Assembly: GCA_016630905.1 (NCBI GenBank) | Contig: WBMQ01000001.1 | Location: forward strand, 1,674,001 to 1,738,000 | Reading direction: 5' to 3' | DNA from: Capillidium heterosporum | Taxonomy: Eukaryota > Entomophthoromycota > Entomophthoromycetes > Entomophthorales > Capillidiaceae | Length of the DNA: 64,000 nucleotides | Shown here: positions 46,853 through 58,417 of the stretch, piece by piece | Layout: every line of letters starts with the position of its first letter | Numbering within the stretch: the first letter of the stretch is position 1 | The notes under the pieces: generated by a model | The model's database searches: none | What the model was told of the DNA's origin: nothing | Seen by the model: only the letters and a program-made list of their open reading frames with translations | Program-made: the position numbers and the translations under genes

Positions 46853-47735
46853 ATGACCTCCGATATCAATCACTACCTTGATTCACTACCATGTAAATTA
46901 TATAGACCATATATTTATGTACTAATGTTAGTTTAAGATGCGGATAAAGGGTATACACCAGGTTAGTTTATTAGTCAAAAGTGGTAAATTTAAACTTTGT
47001 TATAGAATTAGAAGCGGAAGCTTTGAAGTTAATCGAACAAGAGATGGCAAGTAGAGGTGGTGAAATTGTTGAATTTAATGAAAGTACCAATCTACCAACA
47101 ACTATTGACTTATTCAAGGTAAACTAGCCTATTTTAATTCCATTAAGGTCATTTTTCAATTTTAGGACAATTCAATTCTAAAGGAAGACTTGAATAGAGT
47201 TGAACTCGGCAAGAAGCTCAAATCATTAGATCAATCGCGATTCAGCCTCAACAAGCCCAACTCCTCCTTAGATGCCTCCGGCTCCCAGCTTTTGAAACAG
47301 TGGAACGAAGTTAATTCCAATGTCAAAGCCCAACTCGAGCATATGCGTCTCAAGTAACTTTCTATTTTATGCTAGTTTTTAAACCTTTAATTTAGTATGA
47401 TAAACCAAGAGTTGCTGGAAAAGTACGGTACTAACACTTGGTTGTATAATATTGCTGAGCTGGAATTAATGGAACGCAATCTCAATTCGGAATTGGAGAA
47501 TTGTCAAAACGAGACCCTTGTCTTGCATCGCAGACGTAAACAGGAGCAGGTAATTGGACTTGTATAATACCAGCTAAGTATTTTTAATTGAAAGTTGGAG
47601 ATTGGTGCCAAGATAGATAAGCTAGAACAGCAATTTAAAACCCTCGTCAACTCGACACTACAAGTGGATTTAGCTAACAAGGGGTTGGAGGTTGAACTTC
47701 AATATTACGAAAGCTATAAGAAGGAAAGTAAATAG
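46853..47735 (+). CDS. SPF27/BCAS2, NineTeen-complex splicing subunit
   Basis: Six exons (46853-46892, 46938-46961, 47006-47118, 47166-47353, 47396-47549, 47595-47735) encode 219 residues, like human BCAS2 (225). The start reads SLPYADKGYTP, counterpart of human LPYFDQGYEAPG, and the core KQWNEVNSNVKAQLEHMR plus ELLEKYGTNTWLYN matches the conserved centre, followed by a long coiled coil. This is the S. pombe Cwf7 / S. cerevisiae Snt309 position in the Prp19 complex. The 24-base second exon is a true microexon; without it the conserved N-terminus is lost. Confidence 0.9.
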
Positions 47736-49372
47736 GTAGGATTTCCTTTGCTTTAAATGGTGGTATCTGCTAGTAGAGTTGGCTTCAAGACTTTTTGTAC
47801 CCGATAGGTACTGTAGCGTAGTATCTAGTGGTTTGATTGGATGAAATAAACTAGGTATTCATTTCAAAGTGAAATTTTGAAATATAGTTAAAGTATATTA
47901 TGTTTGTTTTATATTTTAACCTGGTTATGTAATCATTTTTAGGAGTTGGTTTGATAAGATTTGGAGTTCTCTGAGAATGGGAGTCAATTATGTACCATAG
48001 CTTTCAAAGATTGAGTAGCTTATTTAAACATCGATATAAAAGAATAATCAATAGCTATTTGGAGGTATTTGATTACCTACCTCTCTCACTTCTCTCTACG
48101 CCACATTTACCCAACTCTCAGCAGTCAGAGCTTAAATATCTCTACTTCGATCCAGTTAATAAATATACTTAATCCAAGCCTATGGATAGAAAACATTGGT
48201 TTATAATTGAACTTTTAAATATATTCCTAACTAATTTTACGTATAAAGAGCTGATAAATTTGTAGTTTGACATTTAGATTGAATTCTTTTTTAAAACTAT
48301 AAATAGTATAGTTGCACTTCAAGTTTAGCATCCCATAACATTTGTAAGCTATTCCTGCTTGAAAGCAACTATATTTTATCTCGTAATTATTTTCACGTAA
48401 ATGGGAACATCAGCGGTAGATATTTGCTCAATTTATTGATATTTTAATCTACTACTAAATCTTTGAAGTTACATCTCAAAACAACTCCTTTTCCGAAACT
48501 ACTTATGCAGAGCTCAACACCTTGAGCAAATTTCGAACAGGACACCGAATTCTTACTAAAGTGGTCCCTAACAACCATTAAATGTTGGTTCCCCTTTGAT
48601 ATACTCAACTATTGGACGTAAAGGTTTAAGAATATGGAAATGAAATTGGCTTGAACCCAGGTGAATTAGGGTTTGGACGAAGCGTTGGTATAAGTAAATC
48701 CTGTGGTAGAGGCTTTAGAAAGCTAAATTTAAACTCAGTACTATGTTTGCGGTAAAAATAAGCGCAGTTACCTTAGCTTCCTTTCTGTATATCAGCTTTA
48801 ATCCTAAAGTAAGCACATATGGATCTTAACTTTACATTTTTTGTTAAATAGAGTTGTGGCATGGCTTCGGAAAAGTAACATTCAATCAAGAGATGCACCA
48901 GAACTTCAACTTTTTAGCTTCCATCAGCTTTACATTGTTATTTCAATTTGAGATCCACAAGACTAAAACTGTCAAATATCACTGTTTCACAACAAAAGTA
49001 AACTAACCAGCATTATCACCGGCCTAAAGTCGTGCTTCTGGCCTATAAATAGATGTATGAACCTACCTTTACTTAAAAATAAGGCTTGGTTAGCTCGCAG
49101 TCGTTAGGAGGAACACTTTTAACATAGATTTATACTAGGATACGTTAAGTTACGGGTCGGACAGGGCTTTGTTAGCCAATAAATGTCTAAACCTATTATC
49201 AAAAGAATCTTCAAGAATAGTTGGTAGGTTTGTCTATGCTAAGGGGAATAACTTATCGAAGCTAGGGCAAACTTTATAATATAATATATATATAAGTATA
49301 AATAGTATACAAACCGACTTAAAATGAAATTTAAAACAAAAGAGGTGCTAATTCAAGAATACCCATACTATA
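47736..49372. other. 1.6-kb gene-poor region
   Basis: AT-rich. The only candidate is the small spliced secreted-peptide frame at 48743-48878. The open frame 47990-48172 is unsupported. Confidence 0.4.
48743..48878 (+). CDS. possible small secreted peptide gene
   Basis: ATG at 48743 opens a 22-codon hydrophobic frame (MFAVKISAVTLASFLYIS...) ending at a strong GTAAGC donor at 48809, with a TAG acceptor at 48849-48851. The spliced frame ends after nine more codons (SCGMASEK). A signal-peptide-only first exon is also how the GPI-protein gene at 9351 is built. Splicing to a further exon is possible. Chance is quite likely. Confidence 0.2.
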
Positions 49373-50794
49373 ATGGTTAACAGTAGAGAGGATAAATATA
49401 AAAGGGATAGTGGTACAATTCCAATCAATATCAACGAAAAAGTGAGTTTAAACAAGTATGATGAAGATGACAACCTATATGATCTAGCGACTACAGCATA
49501 TCAATCCATGGCCAACGATTTAAGGGCAGATAATATTGGTGAAGAAAACGACTTTTTGTTAGTTGAAGACCTTGACGATACGATCAACCATGAGAAACTT
49601 GAGCGTTTACTCAGTGTGGAGCTCCAGTCGTTGCCTTTACCTCGATGATACTCCACAGCCCAACCCAACTTATGAACCATCCATCTTATCCAAGGTAGCA
49701 GCTAAAATATTACAAACCTTTAACCCAATTACTTTTAGATCAACAATGACAATAATCGCTTCATGTTCTACTCCAAGCTTACCGGCGTAGTATATGCCAG
49801 GACGTTTCCAGAGTTCAGTAAGCTTGGTACCTCTGTCAGTGATGCTATCAAGGAGGGGGATTTCTGGCTAGACGTAATTTCCGTTACGAATGAAGAATTG
49901 CGTATGCTAGCAAAAGTATTCAGGATCCACCCGTTGACTGTTGAAGATATCAGCCAAAACGAATCCAACGAGAAATGCGATTTATTTCCCAACTATTATT
50001 TTGTCAACTTTCTGGCCTACCACCACAACGCTTCATCTCCTAGGTATCTCGACCCTATCAACATCTGCAACGTTGTATTTAAACAAGGCATAATTAGCTT
50101 CCATGAGTACCCGACCTCCCACATCGATTCGGTATTGAAACGCATATTGACCCTCAAGGAACACATTCATATAAACCCTGATTGGATCAACTACGCTCTC
50201 ATCGATAGCGTAACTGACTCGTTCATGCCATTATTAAATCACATCCGACTGGAAACTAATACTATAGATGAGCTGGTCCTCATCCTCAATCAATCGGAGC
50301 AAAGTGACATGCTCATCCGCATCGGCAAAGGTCGCAAGCGTGTGACCGCTTTACTACGACTTTTAAACAACAAACCGGAAGTCATCAGATCGCTTAAGTT
50401 ACGCTGTCACCGACGAGTCAATGATGATAATGCCGAAAACATCCAACATTACCTTTGTGACATCCAAGATCATCTAATTACAATGGCAGGTAGTGCTAAA
50501 CACTACGAGAAGGTGATGGCCCGCGCCCACAGCAACTACTTGGCTCACATCTCTATCGAGTTGACAAAGGTTTCCAACCGGACGAATGATATCGTAGCTA
50601 AACTTACTGCGTTGGCTTCCATGCTTTTACCAATGACAGTAGTCACTGGTCTGTGGGGGATGAACGTCAAGGTACCAGGGAACAAAGGGACCCCTGAAAC
50701 GAACAACAACTACTGGTTTTATGGTATTGTACTGTCTCTACTGTTTATGGCATGTCTGTTCGGCATCTTAGTCAAGCGTAAAGGTCTGGTATGA
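49373..50794 (+). CDS. CorA-family magnesium transporter, fungal Mnr2/Alr-like
   Basis: Exon 1 (49373-49694) and exon 2 (49739-50794) encode about 459 residues. Exon 2 holds the CorA core: FWLDVISVTNEELRMLAKVF, IHPLTVEDISQNESNEKCDL, the long helix, TM1 ending in the signature GMN (GLWGMNVKVPGNKG) and TM2 (YGIVLSLLFMACLFGILV). These channels carry Mg2+ across the plasma or vacuolar membrane. The N-terminus is acidic and disordered. Exon 1 has one base too many: the frame that starts at the ATG runs into TGA at 49646, while the frame needed for exon 2 is +1 (see findings). Confidence 0.88.
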
Positions 50795-52189
50795 TGGGAT
50801 CGACAGTTGTGTTGAAGAGATATAAATTTCCATTTTAGTATTTAGACTATTTATAAACTCCAGTACATATTTTTATATAAATTATATTTATTTTTAGCTA
50901 TAAAAGATGCTTGGGCTAGTCAAATAATATTCAATGCTCATATACCTTTCTACGACGTGGTCCAAATGCCTCTTACAAGATGATTCCCCACCCACCCCAT
51001 CTATTTTTATTGGATATAAATATTCATTGATTGAGCTCCATTTGGAATTACGGTTCATAGTCCGCGATACATTGTAAACAACCATGTGTTTTGAGAACAC
51101 TAAAGTGCGCTAGTTAATTTGATATTTTGATTCTCGACCACGTTTTGTAATACCCTAGTTAATCACTAGAATGCCAAGTTCGATTTCTTTTTATATTTCA
51201 TCCACTAATTATCTGCTACCCACGTTGCGGGCCTGGGTCTGCAAATGGATATAGTTGGTTTGGAGAAATTTACTTTTGTGCTTAATTCTAAAAATAGATA
51301 TATACATTTCGTATAATTTTTATATTGAAGTTATTTGGAAGTGTTTCTACATATAGTTGCTTTTTGGGTACACTAATTGTGGGTTTGAATAGATAAGTAC
51401 CAATATATAGACTGGAGATATGTTTTAAAAGTTGTATAGCCATACTATAACAATAGCCGTGTATTGTTCTATATAAATTTGAAGTATACTATTATTTAAA
51501 CACTACTGCTAAAATGACAACACCGAATTACTGCTATATATTGATGGCATATACAGTGGCACCAGCTTTTGATCATGGCGAAAGGTTGTTTAAATCCAAT
51601 TCAAAATTGGGATGACGAATTCAATATACTAAACACATATCTATAAATATAGCAATAGTATATTTCTAAATGCAAAAGCACACGCTTACCAATACGTACA
51701 GTCGATCCATATAATGGAGGATACCTATCCAATAAATTGCCATCTACCTTCAACTCTCAATGAACAAAGTTCCCCACCATCACAAACCACCAGCCAAAAG
51801 TTAAATTAATCACTCTATGGAGAAGTTGGATAGAACCTGTCCACCATCAGGTTTTTCCAATTCAACGGTTTAGCAAAAGCAAATGTGCTGGTATGAGGAT
51901 TACCTATTCGTAACTTACCCCAACTTCAAGCACAAGTTACTAGGGAATATCGATGCCCAGTTGCTATCAAATTAGCACCAATACGGCTAGTTTGGGCTCC
52001 TATACCAACGAGATTTCTTGTTGAAGATTTTGAGTATATATATGGCCAAAGTAGAGTCACTTGGTACCCCTTTACCACTCTAAATCCAACTCCAATAAGT
52101 AGCATTTATATAACCAGCACCTACTTTTTAAAGTACTAGTTTCATAATATTTTTTACTTTTGCATTTTACACTTGAACCCTAAAAGACC
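50795..52189. other. 1.4-kb intergenic region
   Basis: AT-rich, with several tatata stretches. No gene recognised. Confidence 0.5.
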
Positions 52190-52774
52190 ATGAGTTACCG
52201 TAGAAAGTCTTCCCTACCAACCCCAACCTTGTTTACAAGCCAGATCCAAAAGCCAGATAACCGTGATGACATCGACATCTACCTATCGGAACCTAACCGG
52301 TACCACAAGGATGGTACTCCAACAGGCCACCATGGTGTAGGGTTCACCTTCCCCAAGTTCAAATTTTTGTCCAATTTACGCAAAGGTTCCATAGATTCGA
52401 CTCTTTTAATGCCGAGGAAGAGCTCTACTACCTCTACCTCAACAACTACAACTTTAAATACACCACTAGATTCGCCCAATCTAAACCCACCATCTCAACT
52501 ACTAAAGTTGAACTGCTTCAATTCGAATACTGAGACTAATAAGTCTAGCAGTAGCGTGTCGGAAACTACTGTAGATGATGGCAAAGCTAAAGGTGGTAGT
52601 GGGGCTAACAGCTTGACCAAAAAGAAAGGAAACCAGTTTAACACGCGACCAAGGGTAAATACCAACGAGTTTGACAACATATTGAAACATGGGTTCCAGT
52701 CAGACGACCCCAAGGACCTTTTACCCAAGCTTACCTTGAAGTTGACGCTGACTCCCAACTGCGCTCGTGACTAA
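52190..52774 (+). CDS. hypothetical Ser/Thr-rich protein
   Basis: An uninterrupted 194-residue frame from ATG. The first third has a more ordered sequence (DDIDIYLSEPNRYHKDGTPT, GVGFTFPKFKFLSNLRKGS), then a Ser/Thr/Asn-rich linker and a basic, mildly hydrophobic end (LLPKLTLKLTLTPNCARD). Codon choice (C-ending Pro, Thr and Asn codons) resembles real genes nearby. No signal peptide, membrane segment or known domain was seen. Possibly a regulatory or signalling adaptor; function unknown. Confidence 0.55.
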   Translation: MSYRRKSSLPTPTLFTSQIQKPDNRDDIDIYLSEPNRYHKDGTPTGHHGVGFTFPKFKFLSNLRKGSIDSTLLMPRKSSTTSTSTTTTLNTPLDSPNLNPPSQLLKLNCFNSNTETNKSSSSVSETTVDDGKAKGGSGANSLTKKKGNQFNTRPRVNTNEFDNILKHGFQSDDPKDLLPKLTLKLTLTPNCARD

Positions 52775-53374
52775 AAGTTTACTAGGCCAAGTCGGATTAA
52801 GCCGTTTGTGCTCAAGTTGTTGTAGTATATCGGTAGATACTTATGTAGATTGCTCAAAATTAGTATTTCATTTAATTTTGTTTTGCTATTTGATTTAGAA
52901 GCTGGCATTTTGAATTAAAGACCGAAACCCTCCCATAATTTTCCATTTTTGATGTTGCTTAAATATATATATAATTTGTGGTAGGAGAGATTTTATATGT
53001 GCCGGTTAGAGTTTATTCTACCAATTCTACAGGAAATTCCATAGATTTCTTCCAAGGCTCATCTTCACTAGAAACCTACTTCAATTCTTGTATTTTAACC
53101 AGATTGTAAATGAAGGTCTCGATGATCAGGTGGGTTTTAAGAGGCTACTGACAGAATCATTGCTGGATACCATTTTGCTACTTGTACGCTGCTGGCCAAA
53201 GTAAATCTTTGAAACCCTATAGAAAGGTTGTGGAAGATTGTAGTATTGGTCCATTTTACATTATCAATAGAAATTATCCATAATTGAGGGAACTTCAAAA
53301 CATTATAAACTATCAAACTAAACTTTATCATCCAAGCTATAAAACTTCCAATTTATTTGAAAGTAACCATCTAC
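52775..53374. other. convergent intergenic region
   Basis: AT-rich, about 600 bases. Nothing recognised. Confidence 0.5.
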
Positions 53375-54806
53375 TTAAAGTTCATCCTTCTCGTTTTTAT
53401 CAGCTTCTTCTTTCTTCTGTACAAACTGAGACAAGATGTTCTTACGGATGCTAAAGTCGTCACGGTTGATTGGGCTCAACTTACCTGAGGCGATCATGTT
53501 GTTGAGACGGTTGATTTCCTTGTCAATGTACTCGTAACCATCCTTGGCTACCTTTTCAAAGACACGGTAGTAGTACTTGGCATACCTATGACTTTGTTAG
53601 CTTTCATTCTAGTAGCTAAGCTTACTTGGTTCCAACTTTGGTAGAGATCTCCTCAGCTTCTTTGACCAATTCCTTGACCTTTTTGGTATCAGTGTAAGAG
53701 GTCAAGTATTCCTTAACGCTGCCAGCAAAGTCAGTGATGAGACCGGCCTAAAGACAAAATTAGCTATGGTATATATATATGACGTTACGGTAGCAGCTAG
53801 ACCACCTCCAGCAATACGCTGCAAGCCAGTTTTCTCGTTGATCCAGGTGATCAAATCCTCTTCAGCACGGGATCCTTCGAAATTGATGGGTTTGCTATCA
53901 CCTTTGGGGAAGAACTTCAAGGTAGGGAAACCGCCGACGTCGTACCTAATCCACAGTTAGATAAATTTTAAAAGCTGTAGCAACTTGGAAGTAAAGGTAG
54001 TTTCCTTATCAGCGTTGAATTTGGCAATAACGACCTAGGTTACATTAGCACATTACATTTAAACAACTGTACATTTTTGTCATTTTCAAAAGCCTGGGCA
54101 ACCTTCTCATAGACGGGAGCTATTGTAATTTAGTAGAGGCACAAATGGAGATAAAACCTAAGCTTTTGCAGTGGCCACACCAAGGAGCATAAAACTTGAC
54201 CAAGACGTCCTTTGTCTTGTCCAAAGCGATTTTGTTGAAGTTGCTGGCAGTAAGTTCGGTAGTATAAGTTTTAGGTTTCTTGATGTCGGCCTTGACCTCT
54301 ACAAAAATCAGAATTTATACGCGTAAAAACAGTTACTTGACTTTTCCTCGGTGAACTTGACTAGGTCGTCCAACTCACGTCCTTCTTCGTAGGGGATAGG
54401 TTCACCATCGCCTTTAGGGAACCACTTGAGGGTAGGGTAACCGGTGATTTTGTACTTTTGACATGCTTCTTTATGAGCATCACAATCGAACTTGGCAATG
54501 ACAACCTTGTCCTTGTTTTTGGAGAAGCCATCGGCCAACTGCTCGTAGATCTATAAAAAGTTAGAAGAATAAAGGTGAAAGCGGTTACTGGAGCAAGGTT
54601 CTTGCAGTGGCCACACCATGGAGCAAAGAATTCGACCAGCATGGGTGCGTCTCGCTTATCCAAATGCTAACACTTATTAGCTGGTTGCAAAAACCTTAAA
54701 ATACCTTGGAGGCAGTATCGGCAGTAATTTCCAAGACGTTGGAGGTTGCTGAGACCAGGCTGCTGGCAGCAATAAAGGCAGTCGTCAATAAAGTTGCGAA
54801 TTTCAT
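53375..54806 (-). CDS. protein disulfide isomerase, two thioredoxin domains plus ERp29 C-domain
   Basis: Nine exons on the minus strand (54705-54806, 54589-54666, 54337-54550, 54158-54298, 54073-54119, 53985-54034, 53789-53945, 53626-53747, 53375-53585) encode 373 residues. There is a signal peptide (about 20 residues), then two thioredoxin domains with [14 protein letters not shown] and [14 protein letters not shown], and an all-helical ERp29-type domain ([18 protein letters not shown]). The end KDEL retains it in the ER. This is the fungal Tig1/P5-like and plant PDIL2 type that oxidises and shuffles disulfides. The donor at 53984 (GTTGCT) is weak but is the only one that restores [13 protein letters not shown]. 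Confidence 0.93.
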
Positions 54807-55255
54807 TTTAGTTTCTTGAAACAATGAAGGGTGGTCAGCTACCTCGGACCTTTATAGTGCGACGTAATCCAACCACTGACGTTATAGTTGCTGATTGAGT
54901 ATAATTGTTTGGTCATCAAAGTCCAAAGATGAGATCAGGTTCATTCGATTTGAGAGACTTTTAGCATATCATAAAGTGCTGTAGAGAAAATTAAAGGTGT
55001 AGAATTATTCAGCCCCTAAGAGTATTTTTTGAGAAGTCTAGGCTAAAGCCTAAGTTGACACCAGTGCCAAATTATTATCCAAGGATCTTTACATTATTGG
55101 ATTAACTTATTTACACTTTGAGATATCCTTTGAGAAACTAACCAAAAATTTTCATGGGCATTTTGGAATCTATAAGGCAAGTCTAGTCACAACAGCCTGA
55201 AGTTCAGCCCACCTTCCACATTTTGAATTAAACAAAATTTTGCTTCCCAATCCAA
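54807..55255. other. divergent promoter region of PDI and the 55256 gene
   Basis: On the minus strand TATAAAGG lies near 54850, about 45 bases before the PDI ATG. A TGACGTT element near 54880 has the ACGT core of unfolded-protein-response sites; whether it works is unknown. Confidence 0.4.
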
Positions 55256-55825
55256 ATGTCGGAGAATCGATCCACCACGAACAAAGCAACTAAGACAGTC
55301 GACAACACCAAAAACAGGTAGGTTTACCAACCATCCTAAAACTTACGTCCGTATTCCAACTAGTTTAGGAGGAAAGAATGTATTTTCCAATGACGGAACC
55401 TTCTTAGATAGATTTAGCCTCCCTAAAGAATCTGACGAAGAGCGTAGTGAGTTGGAAAAAGCTATCAAAAGGTAAATTTTTGTTAAATAATGGTTTGAAA
55501 TTTATTTTTTATTGAAATTTAGAAAGAAGGAATTGGAAAGTCGGATCGTAAATTTGTTCTTTTTGAACTTACATTTATTAGTTAGAAAAACCGGGGGAAG
55601 CGTAGGAAGAACAAGTTAGTAGTAATCCAAAGTGGTGAAGATGGAGGTAATGACAAACTGAAATCTGCGGAGGAACTTGATAAAGAAATAGTAGCTGAAG
55701 AAAAGCAAGATAAAGAAGAAAAAGAGACTAATGTTACTTCTGAAATCGTTACCGATACCAATAGCAACTCTAAACCTGAGAAAGTGAAGGAGGAACTCAA
55801 AATGAGCTCTACAAAGGAAGATTGA
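55256..55825 (+). CDS. small basic/acidic nuclear-type protein, unknown
   Basis: Exons 55256-55317, 55364-55471, 55523-55547 and 55586-55825 encode 144 residues, all in phase. An ordered-looking block, GGKNVFSNDGTFLDRF, is followed by a charged helix and a basic patch (IKNRGKRRKNK), then a long acidic low-complexity tail. The block resembles short conserved motifs in small splicing-associated proteins, but I cannot name the family. The 25-base third exon supports a real spliced gene. Confidence 0.55.
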
Positions 55826-56544
55826 ATATTTTCGAATATGTATTTAGTAAATTCTTAATGCTAGTATAGCTTCAATTTGTAAAGGAAATGCGTTTATTAA
55901 TTTTGCTGCTTTTGGAGTTAAAGGTTGAATATTTCATTTATCTATTTCCATTATATATATGAATCTATACTGAGACTGTTGAGTTGAAAATAGACTATAT
56001 CGATATAAGATTGGAAGCTACTACGTTGAGATCAAATATATTAACTAGTCAACTCGACATACTACTTTATATAATAAGTTGAAATTAACAGTACATTTCT
56101 TTTTACATAATCGATATACTTTATAGTTTTTATGACAACTATAGCTAATAATAGTATAAACATATATCATGCTGAACATCAGTTCAATTTTGCATGCAAA
56201 ATATGCAATATCTCTTTAGAATCGAATGGCTTACCTTAACATATATTTTATCAACTGATAAACATTTATTTATACTTGTATTTGAAAATAGAAAGTTTAT
56301 AAAAATATGTTGATAAAAGTGATAAAATTTTGATTAATCAGCATCTACAAAAGCTTACTAAACTTGAAATACCAAATATATTCAAATGCTTATCAAATTA
56401 ATAGTTTACTCACAGCCACACCTACTAACTGCAGGCTTACCAATAAGTTTAAAAGGAAATGAGAATACCTATAGTACCGATTTAAATAGCCTCTCACATT
56501 CATACCCAGTATATCTATCATAGGGTTTAAATCCGGCTAACTCT
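55826..56544. other. intergenic region
   Basis: AT-rich, about 720 bases; no feature recognised. Confidence 0.5.
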
Positions 56545-56817
56545 ATGTTCGTATTGATATCGATGCTTTATACTACCATGGCATCAAACCTATTTTTCAA
56601 TACCAATCCAACTGATAAGATGAATTCAATCAATAACGATGAGAGTAAATATAACAACAATAGCACAAACGCTGATAATCCGTTGGATTCTCAAAATGTT
56701 GAAAATTTCAAGGCAAGTAACATGGATGAAGACATTACAGCCGCCATATTTACAAAGAAGACAAAAAAGAAGGAAGGAAACTTGAATAAGGAGAGTATTG
56801 TTAACACTGGTACATAA
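56545..56817 (+). CDS. small Asn-rich ORF, doubtful
   Basis: 90 codons from an ATG: a short hydrophobic start, an Asn/Ser-rich middle and a basic segment (FTKKTKKKEG). No homology is evident and base composition is close to that of the surrounding spacer. It may be a non-coding open frame. Confidence 0.3.
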   Translation: MFVLISMLYTTMASNLFFNTNPTDKMNSINNDESKYNNNSTNADNPLDSQNVENFKASNMDEDITAAIFTKKTKKKEGNLNKESIVNTGT

Positions 56818-56978
56818 AATCCTTAGAAAAACAAACTTTTCATTGATATTAAATAATGTTTATTGAAAGCCATCTGCTTTCCATTATACTTTTTATGTCA
56901 TTAACTGCAAAGTAGCAATATTTAATATACTATAACAGGTGAATGAGTGAAGAGTAGAATATGAGCCATATATAGAAT

Positions 56979-58022
56979 CTATTGGAAAGCCAGGTCAAAC
57001 CTTGAAGCAACGACGTTACCACCACCAGCTGAAAACCCAGTACCATCATGGTGGAATTGTATATAGCTATGAGGGCACGCAGTATTACAGGTAAAGCAAG
57101 TCAAAGTGGGTACGATAAACTTGTCGGCACAAGTTTTACAAAAGACGTGACCACATTCCCCGATGAAAACTGGATTCTTAGCGTTCGTCAAGCCTTTTAA
57201 ACAGGAAGGGCAGATAGGGTCGGAATCCTCTTTAGCACCTTTAATGGTCTCGTCAATGGAAAAGTTGATGGCTAGTAGCTTTTTCATGCTAACTGGGTGG
57301 GGGTCGGAAGCAGTGCATTGGACTGGGGTTGCTTTAATTTGAGTTTCGCTGCCGGTTATCGCCTTCACTTCAGTGTTGGGGGTCAATGATGGCAACCAAA
57401 AACTAGGGAGCTTGGTATCGCCGTAACCGTCGCCTAAAAATTTGGTTTCAGGCTTGGAATCGGCATCCAAACTTCGCTTGTTGGAAGATTTCTCGTTGGA
57501 TTCTCTAATTGCTGAAACAGAAGTTACTTGCGATTGTAACTTCTCGAATTCAATTAGTTTGTTGGCTTGCTTGGTCTCCTCATCTTGCTTAGCTTTTCTC
57601 TAGATAAAAGCGTAAATATAGTGATAGCTGGATAATGTACCTCATCAGCTTTACGCTGTAATTCGGCTTGTTTCAACTGTCGGGCACGGGCAATTTTTTG
57701 AGTTGCTAGATGTTCAACTATACATGACCGACAGGATATATGACCCTTCAGGCTTATTGTTGATTAAATTATATAGTTCAAATGGATTACCATGACATGG
57801 GGGCTTTAGCCTTTTGCAAGCACAAATAACAGTGGTCAAATCTTCGCATTGAATCTTTACCTAAGCGTTGCTAATTTAAAAGTCAACATTAGAACAAAAC
57901 TAATTTCAAAATAAAGAAAATGTCTAAATAATATATACCTTTTTAGTACCATAGTTTGTCTTTTGTTTTTCGGCATAGGTAAAAAACCCTAACGCTGTTG
58001 AGTTTTTAGAATGTCGGGCCAT
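56979..58022 (-). CDS. NOSIP-like U-box protein
   Basis: Exons 57939-58022, 57791-57870, 57641-57752 and 56979-57599 encode 298 residues (human NOSIP 301). The start MARHSKNSTALGFFTYAEK is the invariant NOSIP N-terminus. A first divided U-box follows (DHCYLCLQKAKAPMSC, GHISCRSCIVEHLATQK), then a Lys/Glu coiled coil and a second RING/U-box (CPSCLKGLTNAKNPVFIGEC, GHVFCKTC). The correct acceptor at 57753 (AATAAG) is the one that gives GHISC. NOSIP is an E3 ubiquitin ligase also found in late spliceosomes. Confidence 0.92.
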
Positions 58023-58417
58023 GGTAAAGTCGTTGTTGATAAAGAAAGTTCAACCTCTTTTCCTCTACAAACCTAAAACTGGATTTTATACCACTGCAAT
58101 TAAAGCTTTAAGATATCGGTTACTTTTACTCTGGTCCAAAATATTTGCAACATAATCTTAAAGAGAAAGCAGCATCTGGTGTAAAGTTTTAGGACCAAGA
58201 TCTGTGCAAATTGACCCCTGGCCTGATTTTTGCTTAATTTGGAAATAACCAATAGCAAGCTCATATATGGATAATAAGGAACTTTTATTGGTCTTGTCCA
58301 AATTTGGGCACAACAAATATGATTAACTTCAACTATTCTTGGAAGGATTAGGACTGACGAATCAATTTTTTCAATAAAACAGTAAAAAGTTGGCAGTAGC
58401 TTTTCTCTTCATACAAG
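58023..58417. other. divergent promoter region NOSIP / ATIC
   Basis: About 395 bases between divergent starts. No clear element recognised. Confidence 0.45.

Noticed and set aside
57753-57790. apparent frame mismatch in NOSIP
   Set aside because: Using the acceptor AATAAG at 57753 restores GHISCRSC in phase, so no frameshift is needed.
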